A stretch of 64,000 bases of DNA from Bacteroidales bacterium (GTDB taxonomy: Bacteria > Bacteroidota > Bacteroidia > Bacteroidales > UBA932), in contig JAFZOK010000013.1 in NCBI GenBank assembly GCA_017550655.1, positions 186,001 to 250,000 on the forward strand, in the 5' to 3' direction. A program made the position numbers and the translations under genes. Of this stretch, positions 33,017-41,110 are shown in pieces (the stretch's first letter is position 1; each line of letters begins with the position of its first letter). The notes under the pieces are model-generated. The model had not been told where the DNA came from. It searched no databases and was given only the letters and a program-made list of their open reading frames with translations.

Positions 33017-33925
33017 TTACAGCCCCAGTGCCCGGCAGATAATGGCCTCGCGGGTATAGAGGCCGTTGAGAGCCTGCTGGAAGTAATATGCCTGAGGAGT
33101 GTCGTCCACATCCTGGGTGATTTCCGTTACCCTTGGCAGCGGATGCAGAACCCTGAGGTTAGGCTTGCAGCCCTTGAGCATGGAAGCGGTCAGGGTGTAA
33201 ACGTTCTTTACCCTCTCGTATTCCATAAGGTCGCTGAAGCGCTCCCTCTGCACACGGGTCATGTAGAGAATATCGGTCTTGTTGATCACCTCCGGGCTGA
33301 AGTTCTTGGTTTCCTCATACTCGATGCCCAGCTTCTTGCAGTATTCCTTGTACTGCTTCGGCATACGCAACTCATCGCAGGCAACAAAGATGAAATGAGG
33401 ATTGAAGAACCGCATAGCCTCCAGCAGAGAGTGAACAGTACGGCCGTACTTGAGGTCTCCCACCATGGTTATCGTAAGATTCTCCAGCGTTCCCTGCGTC
33501 TGGTAGATGGTGTACAGGTCCAGCATGGTCTGGGACGGGTGCTGGTTGCTGCCGTCTCCAGCGTTCACGATTGGAACTTTGGATATCTCGCTGGCGTAGC
33601 GTGCAGCTCCCTCCAATGGATGACGCATGACAATCAGGTCCGCATAGTTCGCAACCATCATGATGGTGTCCTTGAGCGTTTCTCCCTTGGACTGGCTGCT
33701 GGTGCGGGCATCGCTGAAGCCGATTACACGCCCTCCGAGGCGGTTTACGGCTGTCTCAAAGCTGAGACGAGTACGGGTGGATGGTTCAAAAAATAAAGAA
33801 CCCACAACCTTGCCGTCTAAAAGATGCTGATTGGGGTTCTTTTCAAATTCCTTGGCACGCTTGAGAAGTGCCAGAATCTCTTCCTTGCTGAGGTCAGAGA
33901 TCGATAATAAGTTGCGTTTTTGCAT
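33017..33925 (-). CDS. pyrB: Aspartate carbamoyltransferase catalytic subunit
   Basis: The frame opens with a TTG at 33949, but the ATG at 33925 ([16 protein letters not shown]) fits the family and lies 22 bases after the TATATTTG box at 33947-33954, giving 302 residues. The phosphate loop [11 protein letters not shown] (about 48-58), [10 protein letters not shown] (about 125-134) and HPLPRVTEI (about 258-266) are present. It catalyses carbamoyl phosphate plus aspartate to carbamoyl aspartate, the committed step of pyrimidine synthesis. Forms a pyrBI operon with the regulatory gene. Confidence 0.96.
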   Translation of the reverse strand: MQKRNLLSISDLSKEEILALLKRAKEFEKNPNQHLLDGKVVGSLFFEPSTRTRLSFETAVNRLGGRVIGFSDARTSSQSKGETLKDTIMMVANYADLIVMRHPLEGAARYASEISKVPIVNAGDGSNQHPSQTMLDLYTIYQTQGTLENLTITMVGDLKYGRTVHSLLEAMRFFNPHFIFVACDELRMPKQYKEYCKKLGIEYEETKNFSPEVINKTDILYMTRVQRERFSDLMEYERVKNVYTLTASMLKGCKPNLRVLHPLPRVTEITQDVDDTPQAYYFQQALNGLYTREAIICRALGL

Positions 33926-33946
33926 AAAGCGTAAATTTTCCGCCAA

Positions 33947-33954
33947 CAAATATA
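33947..33954 (-). promoter_or_regulatory. -7 box of pyrBI
   Basis: Minus-strand TATATTTG. Its place decides for the ATG start of pyrB at 33925. Confidence 0.55.
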
Positions 33955-33960
33955 ATCAAC

Positions 33961-34386
33961 CTCAGCGATTATTTCTCTGCCACCGTCCAAAATTTCACCC
34001 TATCTCAGCAAAAGATATCCACAACTTTTCCTCAGCGATTTCCAAAGGGGCTACTGTGCCTTATCACCGCGCCTAATCTCACCGGAAAAGAGAGGTTGGG
34101 AGCATTTCCAGGCGTTTTTGCTCCCACCGACACACAGAACGGGACGATGGGAGCATTTTGAGGCGTTTTTTGCTCCCACTGACACACAGATCGGGACGAT
34201 GGGAGCATTTGAAAGAAGGAAAGATGTGCACGGTCGGCTGATTTGGGTACGACCTTGCACGTTTGGGCTGGAAAGGTGTGCACGGTCGGCTGATTTGGGT
34301 ACGACCTTGCACTATTTGGAAGGGAAAAGTACGGGGTAAAACGCACCCAGAGGTCCGAAAGATGGACCACCGTGCACAAAACAGAA
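33961..34386. repeat. Intergenic stretch with two families of tandem palindromes
   Basis: No convincing gene; open frames here are translated repeats. Two CTCAGCGAT nonamers lie at 33961-33969 and 34031-34039. Palindromes TGCTCCCA…TGGGAGCA of 36-37 bases occur at 34119-34155 and 34171-34206, after a half copy at 34098. A second type, GTGCAcGGTCG…CGACCtTGCAC, 35 bases, occurs at 34226-34260 and 34278-34312. Both types repeat with a period of exactly 52 bases. A smaller GGTCC/GGACC hairpin lies near 34357. Confidence 0.75.
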
Positions 34387-34410
34387 ACCGGCCCCATCGC
34401 TGAAGCCGGT
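34387..34410 (-). terminator. Terminator after the BspA-like lipoprotein gene
   Basis: ACCGGC (34387-34392) pairs with GCCGGT (34405-34410); the minus-strand continuation is TTTCTGTTTT. Confidence 0.6.
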
Positions 34411-34461
34411 CTCTTGTATATTGAATGTTAATTTGTGTACGGTCTGTACGATGTGTGCAAA

Positions 34462-36075
34462 TTAAGACGCATCCTCAACGTTCCAGCCTTCAGGAATGCC
34501 GTTAGCACCTGATGTCCAGCTAGTCATAGAAGCAGCCTTAATGAAGGTTCCACCGGCAGGAACTCCAAATCCCACCCATCCCGAGGTACAAGATGTTGCA
34601 GAAATATCTGTAGCCAGGCATTTTATATAATTCAAACTGGTACAACCGCGGAACATGTAATGGTAGCAATCACTCTTCAAACTTGTTGCCGGAAGAACCG
34701 GAGCCATGGTAAGGCTTTTACATGACCAGAACATACCATAATAGCAATATGTTTCCAATGTTGTGGCTGGAAGAGCAGGTGCCGACTGTAGTGAAGTACA
34801 AGAACTAAACATATTATAATAGCAACCAGATGCTAACGTTGTTGCAGGAAGAACGGAAGCTCTGTTAAGGTTTGAACAGCCCTTAAACATATTCGAATAG
34901 CAATAATTGGCCAACGTTGTAGCTGGAAGCACCAAATCTTTCTCGCTGTGGTTGAATATGTTCTCGTTACCAGAAAACAAATAGGCAAAAGTATAAGCGT
35001 CAGACAGTGATGTTGCTGTAGCGTAAGAGGAACTCACAAGACTCATTATGTTTCCATAAACATAGCAAGTCCCGCCTTCGCAGCCGATTATACTGGATGT
35101 GGTTGAAGCAGAGGTTCCATATTTGGAATTGGTACCATAGAAAGAAACCTTGTCTCCAACATTAGTCAAAACTATATACTTTTTGGTATCAGCGGGTATT
35201 TCTTCTTGTGCCGCGCCGTTTACGCTATAAAATACAGAACCGGCAGCCTTATTATCGAATGTGACGGTTGTATTAACAGACATAGCCTCAAGAGTAAGAG
35301 GAGTATTAACATCTTCTGTTTCACTCATCTTTACTGTGATGGTATAGTATTTCTTGTTCTCGAATGTAACGCCAGTCTTCCTGTAGGTGTAGATCTTTCC
35401 TCCGGCTACGGCAGTCAGGGTGATATCCTTGCTGGTTACATTGGCAAGTGCTACATAAACAACGTTGCTTGAAGTATTGGCTGGGGTAACAGCAATATCG
35501 CTCATACCGTTAACCTTTATGGTAAGGGAGGTTGGAACAAGGTTATTGCCGCTGACCTTGTCTTTAAGAGAGAACTTCACGAAAGCCTGCTGAAGATCAA
35601 AAGTGGCGTCGGTTGTGGAAATGTCGGAACCGTTAATGGAAGTAACAGTAACTGTTGCAACTGCATAGTCGCAGCTGTTGGCAATACCGTTAAGGGTTCC
35701 GTCCTGAGCGTTATAGCTAGGGCTCAGATAGCTTAGCACCAGAGTGTTCCCCTCTTCTATATCTCCTGACAGTTCTCCCACAAAACGGGTAGTCTTTCCA
35801 GATGCCGTGGCAGAAAGGACTCCGGTAATGTCCTCTCCGGTGGTCTGGTTGTAAACGGTGAGCTTATCGCCAGCGTTCCAAGTGAAGGAAAGGGTGGTTC
35901 CGCTTTCTTCGAGGGTGGCTTTGGTATCTACTCCGTTATTTGACTTAACGGAAACTTTGTAGGTCTTTACGTTTGATACAGGTTCCTGTTCTGGCTCAAT
36001 GCTCTCCTTTGAACAAGAAGAAATAACTACTCCTGCAGCGAGGAGCAAAACTGAAATAAATCTAAATGTTTTCAT
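34462..36075 (-). CDS. Fimbrillin-like lipoprotein with BspA-type C-terminal repeats
   Basis: A 537-residue lipoprotein (signal FISVLLLAAGVVISSCSKE, Cys about residue 21). The N-terminal half carries fimbrillin-like motifs also seen at 7302-9557 and 60028-62316: a KATLEESGTTLSFTWNAGDK segment near 53-72, DLQQAFVKFSL near 164, and ENKKYYTITVKM near 238. The C-terminal part, about residues 380-500, has four to five repeats of roughly 27 residues with the pattern LPATTLxxxCYxxMFxxCxSL, the BspA-like leucine-rich type linked to surface adhesion. A 47-residue peptide gene precedes it by 18 bases. Probably surface-exposed. Confidence 0.8.
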   Translation of the reverse strand: MKTFRFISVLLLAAGVVISSCSKESIEPEQEPVSNVKTYKVSVKSNNGVDTKATLEESGTTLSFTWNAGDKLTVYNQTTGEDITGVLSATASGKTTRFVGELSGDIEEGNTLVLSYLSPSYNAQDGTLNGIANSCDYAVATVTVTSINGSDISTTDATFDLQQAFVKFSLKDKVSGNNLVPTSLTIKVNGMSDIAVTPANTSSNVVYVALANVTSKDITLTAVAGGKIYTYRKTGVTFENKKYYTITVKMSETEDVNTPLTLEAMSVNTTVTFDNKAAGSVFYSVNGAAQEEIPADTKKYIVLTNVGDKVSFYGTNSKYGTSASTTSSIIGCEGGTCYVYGNIMSLVSSSYATATSLSDAYTFAYLFSGNENIFNHSEKDLVLPATTLANYCYSNMFKGCSNLNRASVLPATTLASGCYYNMFSSCTSLQSAPALPATTLETYCYYGMFWSCKSLTMAPVLPATSLKSDCYHYMFRGCTSLNYIKCLATDISATSCTSGWVGFGVPAGGTFIKAASMTSWTSGANGIPEGWNVEDAS

Positions 36076-36093
36076 TGTCTGTCCTCCTTAATA

Positions 36094-36237
36094 TTAATCC
36101 CAAGTGTCATCTCCGCCAGGTGTAGGATCCATACCCTCGCCACCGCCAGTGCCGGGCTCACTCTGGCAAATGAAAGATTCTGTTTGTACAAGCAAAACCT
36201 TGATTCTAGGCTGCTCGTAAAGCTGTTTTGTGTTCAT
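36094..36237 (-). CDS. 47-residue peptide upstream of a fimbrillin-like lipoprotein
   Basis: Begins MNTKQLYEQPRIKVLLVQTE, then a Gly/Pro/acidic end (…PGGDDTWD). It matches the peptides at 7151 and 59862 in start, Tyr/Pro position, basic-x-Val segment and acidic C-terminus. Gene position is also the same: 18 bases before a fimbrillin-like lipoprotein, with the promoter (36277-36306) in front of the peptide rather than the lipoprotein. Function unknown. Confidence 0.65.
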   Translation of the reverse strand: MNTKQLYEQPRIKVLLVQTESFICQSEPGTGGGEGMDPTPGGDDTWD

Positions 36238-36276
36238 TATTAGATATGTTTATTATTATTTTCGTTTTTCGGGCCG

Positions 36277-36306
36277 CAAAAATAATAAAAAATCTTAATC
36301 CACAAA
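36277..36306 (-). promoter_or_regulatory. Promoter of the peptide-lipoprotein pair
   Basis: Minus-strand TTTG (36303-36306), 18 bases, TATTTTTG (36277-36284). It lies before the peptide gene, which supports one transcript for both. Confidence 0.55.
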
Positions 36307-36425
36307 TGTTTTTGCGATTTTTATAAAGTGTTGTAAAAGATAACGTTTAACGAAGCTGGGACAGGGATCGCCGTGCGATTTTTGGCAAAAACAGCGTTAT
36401 ACAGGGCTTGGATGGTGCTACGGGG

Positions 36426-37751
36426 CTATGGGACTTTGGAGAAGACGGCCTGGTGGCGGAAGACGTGCATCCAGAGGCTGCGGACGATGATGTGGGCCAT
36501 ATAGGCGGCGTAGAGGGCCTGGATGCCCCAGAGCGGCCTCAGGGCGTAGTAGAAGCCGAAGAAGGCCAGGGCGGCGAGGATCATGCCCCACATAATGGTG
36601 CGGGTGGAGGTGGCTCCGATGTAAATACCGTCCCATACGAAGGCCGAGGTGCTAAGGGCCGGCATAACCCAAAGCCATATCAGGAACGGGAGAGCGGCCT
36701 GGATTACGTCTGGCTTGTCTGTCATCAGGGAGAACATCCACTGGCCGCCAAGCACGTAGATAATGGTAGAGGCAATCGCTATCCACAGGCACCAGCGGAA
36801 AATCACCTTGACGGAAAGCCTCAGCAGCGGGCCGTCCTTGGCACCGATGTACTTTCCGGCAAGGGCCTCTCCGGCGTATGCAAACCCGTCGATGAAGAAA
36901 GAGAAGAGCATCAGCAGCTTCATTATGATCGTGCCCACGGCCAGCTGGGTGTCGCCGTAATTTGCGGAGAGAGAGGTAAATCCCACGTAGATGAACAGGA
37001 AGCAGATGCTGCGGATGAAGAGGTTGCCGTTAACCGAGAAGAATTTTCCGAGGTCCTTTAGCCTCAGCGATTCCTTGAGGTTGGCATACTTGAAAAGCTT
37101 GCGGTAATAGATGAGGAATATCGCGATACAGAGGATTAGGCCCGTGTACTGAGCGGTAAAAACCGCCCAAGCTATGCCCTTGAACCCCAGGCCGAACTTT
37201 ACGGCAAACAGCAGGCAGAGCCCAAGGTTGGCAACGTTGACAGTTATGTCCGCAATCATAGGGCTGATGGCGTTCTGCATTCCGATGAAAAAGCCCTTGA
37301 ACACGAACAGGGAAAGCGTGGCCGGAGCCGCCCAGATCCTTATGAAGTAATACTGCCGGGCATAGTCCGCCACCTGCGGTGAGCAGTTGATAAAGCCAAG
37401 GGCGATGTCTATGTAGAGATACTGGATGGCAAAGATGAGGAGTGCAATGGAAAGGGCCGTGCCGATGCCTTGCGTGAAAATCTTCATCACATCCCGGAGG
37501 TCTCTGCGGCCCAGAGCCTGGGCTATCATTCCTCCGGTTCCAACCCGCAGGAAGCCCATGTTCCAGTACAGGAGGTCGAACAGCATCGTGGAAATGGCCA
37601 TTCCGCCAATGGCAACGGCGTCTCCGATGTGGCCCACAACGCCCACGTCCACCATTCCCACCAGCGGAACGGTGATGTTGGCGAGGATGCTCGGTATTGC
37701 CAACCTGAGCACCTTGCGGTTCATCTGCTGTATAAGGGATTTGTCTGCCAT
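36426..37751 (-). CDS. MATE-family efflux transporter (DinF-like)
   Basis: A 441-residue protein with about twelve membrane segments. The N-terminus LAIPSILANITVPLVGMVD and the GHIGDAVAIGGMA segment at about residues 40-52 are typical of MATE transporters, which export drugs or metabolites with Na+ or H+. Sub-branch looks DinF-like. It begins six bases after the rsgA stop on the same strand and is probably co-transcribed. Substrate unknown. Confidence 0.85.
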   Translation of the reverse strand: MADKSLIQQMNRKVLRLAIPSILANITVPLVGMVDVGVVGHIGDAVAIGGMAISTMLFDLLYWNMGFLRVGTGGMIAQALGRRDLRDVMKIFTQGIGTALSIALLIFAIQYLYIDIALGFINCSPQVADYARQYYFIRIWAAPATLSLFVFKGFFIGMQNAISPMIADITVNVANLGLCLLFAVKFGLGFKGIAWAVFTAQYTGLILCIAIFLIYYRKLFKYANLKESLRLKDLGKFFSVNGNLFIRSICFLFIYVGFTSLSANYGDTQLAVGTIIMKLLMLFSFFIDGFAYAGEALAGKYIGAKDGPLLRLSVKVIFRWCLWIAIASTIIYVLGGQWMFSLMTDKPDVIQAALPFLIWLWVMPALSTSAFVWDGIYIGATSTRTIMWGMILAALAFFGFYYALRPLWGIQALYAAYMAHIIVRSLWMHVFRHQAVFSKVP

Positions 37752-37757
37752 ACGGCC

Positions 37758-38873
37758 CTACTCGTCGCCCTCGCGGTATTTGCCGTCGTCCTCCAGCATG
37801 GCCAGGTAGGAAGAATATCGCAGAGGAGAAATCTCCCCGGCCTCCACGGCGGCCTTCACGGCACAGCCCGGCTCGTGGGTATGCGTGCACGGAACAAATC
37901 GGCAATTGTCCTCAACCCTCAGCATCTCGGGGAAATAGTTGCTGAGTTCCTCCTTCTTGAAGTCCACCAGACCGAAGCCCCTTATGCCCGGAGTGTCCAC
38001 CACAAAGCCCCCGCAGGAAAGCGGATGCATCTGGTAGAATGTGGTGGTATGCCTGCCCTGGAGATGAGCCTGGGATATCTCTGCGGTCTTGAGGTTCAGC
38101 GACGGGTCCAGCGCATTGACCAGGGAACTTTTGCCCACTCCGCTCTGACCGCTGAAAAGCACAACCTTGTCCTTGCACATTTCCTTGAGGACCCCAATGT
38201 TGTAGCCAGTCTTGACGGATGTTTCCAGCACCTCATATCCGGCATTGCGGTATATCTGCATAAAGCCCGCCGCCATCTGGGCAAGCTCCTCATCCGCCAA
38301 ACCATAAGCACTGCTCTCTGTATCTTCTCCGGCAACCCCACTCTTCTGAGCAGCAGTTCCTGCCGCGTCTGTATTCAACGGAAGTTTTCCAGAGCCCTCC
38401 CTTCCGGCGTAATTTTCCACATCGTTTGCCTTTAACGGAAGTTCTTCTCCGCGATAAAGGTCCGCCTTGTTCAGCAGGATTGTAACCGGCACACCGTAAG
38501 CCTCGCAGGTAACAAGGAAGCGGTCCACGAACTGGAGCTTGACTTCAGGATCGCGGAGCGTGACAGTAAGAAAAACCCTGTCTATGTTGGCCGCTATTAC
38601 GTGATTCTGGCGGGAAAGGTTCTGGGATTTGCGCACGATGCAGTTGCGGCGGTCGTGAATGCCCGTGATAGTAAAGCTCCCCGTGCTGTCCTCCTGATAG
38701 TCAACCACATCCCCGACTGCAATCGGATTGGTGGAAACACTCCCCTTCAGGCGCAGCTTTCCCCTGACCACCGCAAGGAACGGATTCCATTCCGGCAGCC
38801 TGGACAGCAGATAGTGGCTCCCCGTGTGCTTGACAACAACGGCAGATTTATTAAGATTCTTTTCTTCTTTCAT
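37758..38873 (-). CDS. rsgA: Ribosome small subunit-dependent GTPase A
   Basis: The frame is open to 38921; the ATG at 38873 (MKEEKNLNKSAVVVK) fits the family, giving 371 residues. The circularly permuted GTPase motifs are in the expected order: NKAD (G4) near residue 133, GQSGVGKSSLVN (G1) near 231 and DTPGIRG (G3) near 283. The C-terminal zinc motif is CRFVPCTHTHEPGC near 321. It helps mature the 30S subunit. A low-complexity insertion of about 50 residues sits between G4 and G1 (ENYAGREGSGKLPLNTDAAG…), making the protein longer than usual. Confidence 0.93.
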   Translation of the reverse strand: MKEEKNLNKSAVVVKHTGSHYLLSRLPEWNPFLAVVRGKLRLKGSVSTNPIAVGDVVDYQEDSTGSFTITGIHDRRNCIVRKSQNLSRQNHVIAANIDRVFLTVTLRDPEVKLQFVDRFLVTCEAYGVPVTILLNKADLYRGEELPLKANDVENYAGREGSGKLPLNTDAAGTAAQKSGVAGEDTESSAYGLADEELAQMAAGFMQIYRNAGYEVLETSVKTGYNIGVLKEMCKDKVVLFSGQSGVGKSSLVNALDPSLNLKTAEISQAHLQGRHTTTFYQMHPLSCGGFVVDTPGIRGFGLVDFKKEELSNYFPEMLRVEDNCRFVPCTHTHEPGCAVKAAVEAGEISPLRYSSYLAMLEDDGKYREGDE

Positions 38874-38958
38874 ACAATTAGAACGTCCAAAAATAACAAA
38901 ATGAAGCGTAACCGCAGACACCCCGCTGCCGTGAATTGCTACAAATACATATAATTGT

Positions 38959-38966
38959 TACATTTG
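38959..38966 (+). promoter_or_regulatory. -7 box of the polyprenyl synthetase gene
   Basis: TACATTTG. It excludes the ATG at 38955 and leaves 38973 (almost leaderless) or 39012 as starts. Confidence 0.5.
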
Positions 38967-39011
38967 CTATTGATGAACACCTGCACGCGCGGCAGAGAAA
39001 ACAACAACCCT

Positions 39012-40001
39012 ATGCTTCAACTGGAAGAAATCTACAAGATCATCGACGATGAAATCTCCCGCCTTAACTGGCCGGAAGAGCCCCACGGACTTTATGCCCC
39101 TCTGAAATATATGCTGGATATCGGCGGAAAAAGGCTCAGGCCAAGATTCTGCCTGACCGCTTACAATCTCTTCAGCGATGACATCGCCGAGCATATTCTT
39201 TCTCCCGCGATGGCCCTTGAAGTGTTCCACAGCTTCACCCTTATCCACGACGACATTATGGACAAGGCAGACATACGCCGCGGAGTGCCAACGGTTTACA
39301 AGAAGTGGGACAACAACACCGCCATCCTTTCCGGAGATGCAATGTGCATTTCTTCCTACCAGCTCCTCAACGCCGCGCCGGAGCATTGCCTGAAGGCCGT
39401 CCACGACCTCTTCACCAAGACCGCGCTCGAGGTTTGCGAAGGTCAGCAGATGGACATGAACTTCGAGACCATGGACAACGTTCCTATGGAAGACTATATG
39501 ACAATGATCGGCCTCAAAACCGGAGTCCTCATAGCCTGCGCCGCATCCATCGGTGCCCTCATAGCCGGAGCGGACCGCAACCTCAGCCGGCAGATCTATG
39601 ACTTCGGTTTCCAGCTGGGCCTTGCCTTCCAGATCCAGGATGACTATTTGGACAGCTTCGGAGACGAGAAGGTCTTCGGCAAGAAAATAGGCGGAGACAT
39701 CCTCAACAACAAGAAAACCTGGCTGCTCATCAAATGCCGCGAAGAGGCCCGGAGAAAGGATGGCGACAACGGCATCCGCACTCTGGAAAAACTCCTTGCC
39801 ATGGGAGAAAGTGAAGAAAATGCTAAGATTGAGGCCGTAAAAGCATTCTACCGGAACCTAAGCATAGACACTCTTGCAGAAGAAGCAATCAACGCATATT
39901 ACAATAAGGCTATCAGCGAGTTAGAAAAAACGAACCTCTCTTCCCCCCAAAAAGCCCAGCTGGAAAAATTCGCTTCCGGGCTTGTTTCGAGGCGGTTTTA
40001 A
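39012..40001 (+). CDS. Trans-polyprenyl diphosphate synthase
   Basis: From the ATG at 39012 the product has 329 residues (39 bases longer upstream if 38973 is used). Both Asp-rich motifs are present: HDDIMDKADIRRG near residue 82 and DDYLD near 210, with GGKRLRPRF near 39 and KTG near 170. It condenses isopentenyl diphosphate onto an allylic primer; length and the residues before the first motif suggest a chain of C15-C40, not resolvable further. Family is certain, product length is not. Confidence 0.9.
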   Translation: MLQLEEIYKIIDDEISRLNWPEEPHGLYAPLKYMLDIGGKRLRPRFCLTAYNLFSDDIAEHILSPAMALEVFHSFTLIHDDIMDKADIRRGVPTVYKKWDNNTAILSGDAMCISSYQLLNAAPEHCLKAVHDLFTKTALEVCEGQQMDMNFETMDNVPMEDYMTMIGLKTGVLIACAASIGALIAGADRNLSRQIYDFGFQLGLAFQIQDDYLDSFGDEKVFGKKIGGDILNNKKTWLLIKCREEARRKDGDNGIRTLEKLLAMGESEENAKIEAVKAFYRNLSIDTLAEEAINAYYNKAISELEKTNLSSPQKAQLEKFASGLVSRRF

Positions 40002-40032
40002 TTGTGATGGTAAGAAAATTTTCGTATATTTG
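40002..40032 (+). promoter_or_regulatory. Promoter of the gene at 40114
   Basis: TTG (40002-40004), 20 bases, TATATTTG (40025-40032). Confidence 0.5.
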
Positions 40033-40113
40033 CCCAAACTGCGTAGAAAAACAATTTATTCAATCAAGTATAACCTAAAAAGTTGCGCACGACACGCATA
40101 AGTGTAAAAAACT

Positions 40114-40485
40114 ATGACTGAAACTACAAAAAAAGGTAACGGCCTTGCAGTAGCTGGCTTTATCCTCGGTATCCTCGCTGTTGTATTCAGCTTCTTCCTT
40201 CTTACAGGTTGGCTGACTTGGATCCTTGCTGTTCTGGCTTTGATTTTTGGTCTTATTGGATGCTTCGGCAACAAGAAGAACAAGGGTTTGGCTCTTATCG
40301 CTGTAATTCTTGCAGTAGGTTCTGTATGCATTTATCAGTTCCGTACTATTCCTAAGTACAAGAGCATTTTGACTGAAGTTGCTACCGGACTGAGCGAAGA
40401 GAAAGTTAACGAGGCTCTTGAGAATCTGGGAGACGCTCTTAAGGATGCAGCTCAGGAGGCAACCGAAGAGGCTCCTGCAGAATAA
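40114..40485 (+). CDS. Small membrane protein, DUF4190-like
   Basis: A 123-residue protein with three hydrophobic segments (about residues 11-30, 31-50 and 60-76), a basic GNKKNKG loop and an acidic C-terminal tail (EEKVNEALENLGDAL … EEAPAE) that is probably cytosolic or periplasmic helix. The layout resembles DUF4190-type proteins. Function unknown. It has its own promoter and a strong terminator directly after the stop, so it is transcribed alone. Confidence 0.75.
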   Translation: MTETTKKGNGLAVAGFILGILAVVFSFFLLTGWLTWILAVLALIFGLIGCFGNKKNKGLALIAVILAVGSVCIYQFRTIPKYKSILTEVATGLSEEKVNEALENLGDALKDAAQEATEEAPAE

Positions 40486-40501
40486 TATTTGCAAGCAACT
40501 G

Positions 40502-40536
40502 AAAAAAAGCGTATTCATTCCGGATACGCTTTTTTT
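40502..40536 (+). terminator. Strong terminator after 40114-40485
   Basis: GCGTAT and ATACGC pair, extended by an A-run before and a T-run after, with a nine-base loop. It works in both directions in principle. Confidence 0.9.
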
Positions 40537-40560
40537 GTGCCCACTCCAAACCGACCGGGT

Positions 40561-40650
40561 GTTCCTGTCGGCACCCAAATCCGGACGACAGAAACGTTTT
40601 CAGCCCTTTTTGCTCCTGTCGGCACCCAAATCCGGACGACAGGAACATTT
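40561..40650. repeat. Two tandem palindromes, 51-base period
   Basis: CCTGTCGGCACCCAAATCCG recurs at 40564 and 40615, each copy closing with CGACAG, so each forms a hairpin with about ten base pairs. The spacer (TTTTCAGCCCTTTTTGCTCC) is the reverse complement, nearly, of the spacer in the GH3 gene repeats at 48494-48632. It is a member of the same family as the repeats at 34119. Confidence 0.7.
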
Positions 40651-40698
40651 CATATTTACCCTATTGGACAAGAATAATCGGAGGGCTTTTATTTGACG

Positions 40699-41019
40699 CT
40701 ACCCGATTATCACAGCGGTGCCGCTGGTGGAAACCATAAGCATAGAGCCCCTCTCGCCAATAGTCTCGTAATCTATATCCACGCCTATTACGGCATTGGC
40801 GCCCATAGCGGCTGCTCTTTGGGCCATTTCGTTCAGCGATGTCTCCCTCGCCTCTATAAGAACTCTCTCGTACGAGCCGCTGCGTCCGCCCACAATATCG
40901 CGGATGCTAGCCTTGATATCCTTCCAGAAGTTGGCGCCGATGATGGTTTCTCCTGTTACAATGCCTTTATATTCAATTATTCTGTGACCTTCGACGGTCG
41001 GTGTGGTGGTAATAAGCAT
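40699..41019 (-). CDS. YbjQ/UPF0145 family protein
   Basis: A 106-residue member of the YbjQ (UPF0145) 'heavy-metal-binding' family by name. The conserved segments are [18 protein letters not shown] (residues 14-31), the GGRSGSYE turn (about 44-51) and [20 protein letters not shown] near 65-84. These small proteins form pentamers; the biochemical role is not established. A TATCTTTG box on the minus strand at 41040-41047 serves it, divergent from the gene at 41111. Confidence 0.88.
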   Translation of the reverse strand: MLITTTPTVEGHRIIEYKGIVTGETIIGANFWKDIKASIRDIVGGRSGSYERVLIEARETSLNEMAQRAAAMGANAVIGVDIDYETIGERGSMLMVSTSGTAVIIG

Positions 41020-41039
41020 AATCTTGAATATTTGTTGTT

Positions 41040-41069
41040 CAAAGATAGTGTTTTAATTGATTACCTTTG
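41040..41069. promoter_or_regulatory. Divergent -7 boxes for 40699 and 41111 genes
   Basis: Minus-strand TATCTTTG (41040-41047) and plus-strand TACCTTTG (41062-41069) lie within 30 bases. Confidence 0.5.
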
Positions 41070-41110
41070 CGAGAGATTATTACATCTTTGTCGCTGAAAA
41101 AAACATTGAT

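Noticed and set aside
34032-34397. Open frame of about 120 residues on the minus strand, and overlapping ones
   Set aside because: Entirely made of the two palindromic repeat types; protein repeats simply follow the DNA repeats, with no promoter or ribosome-binding sequence.
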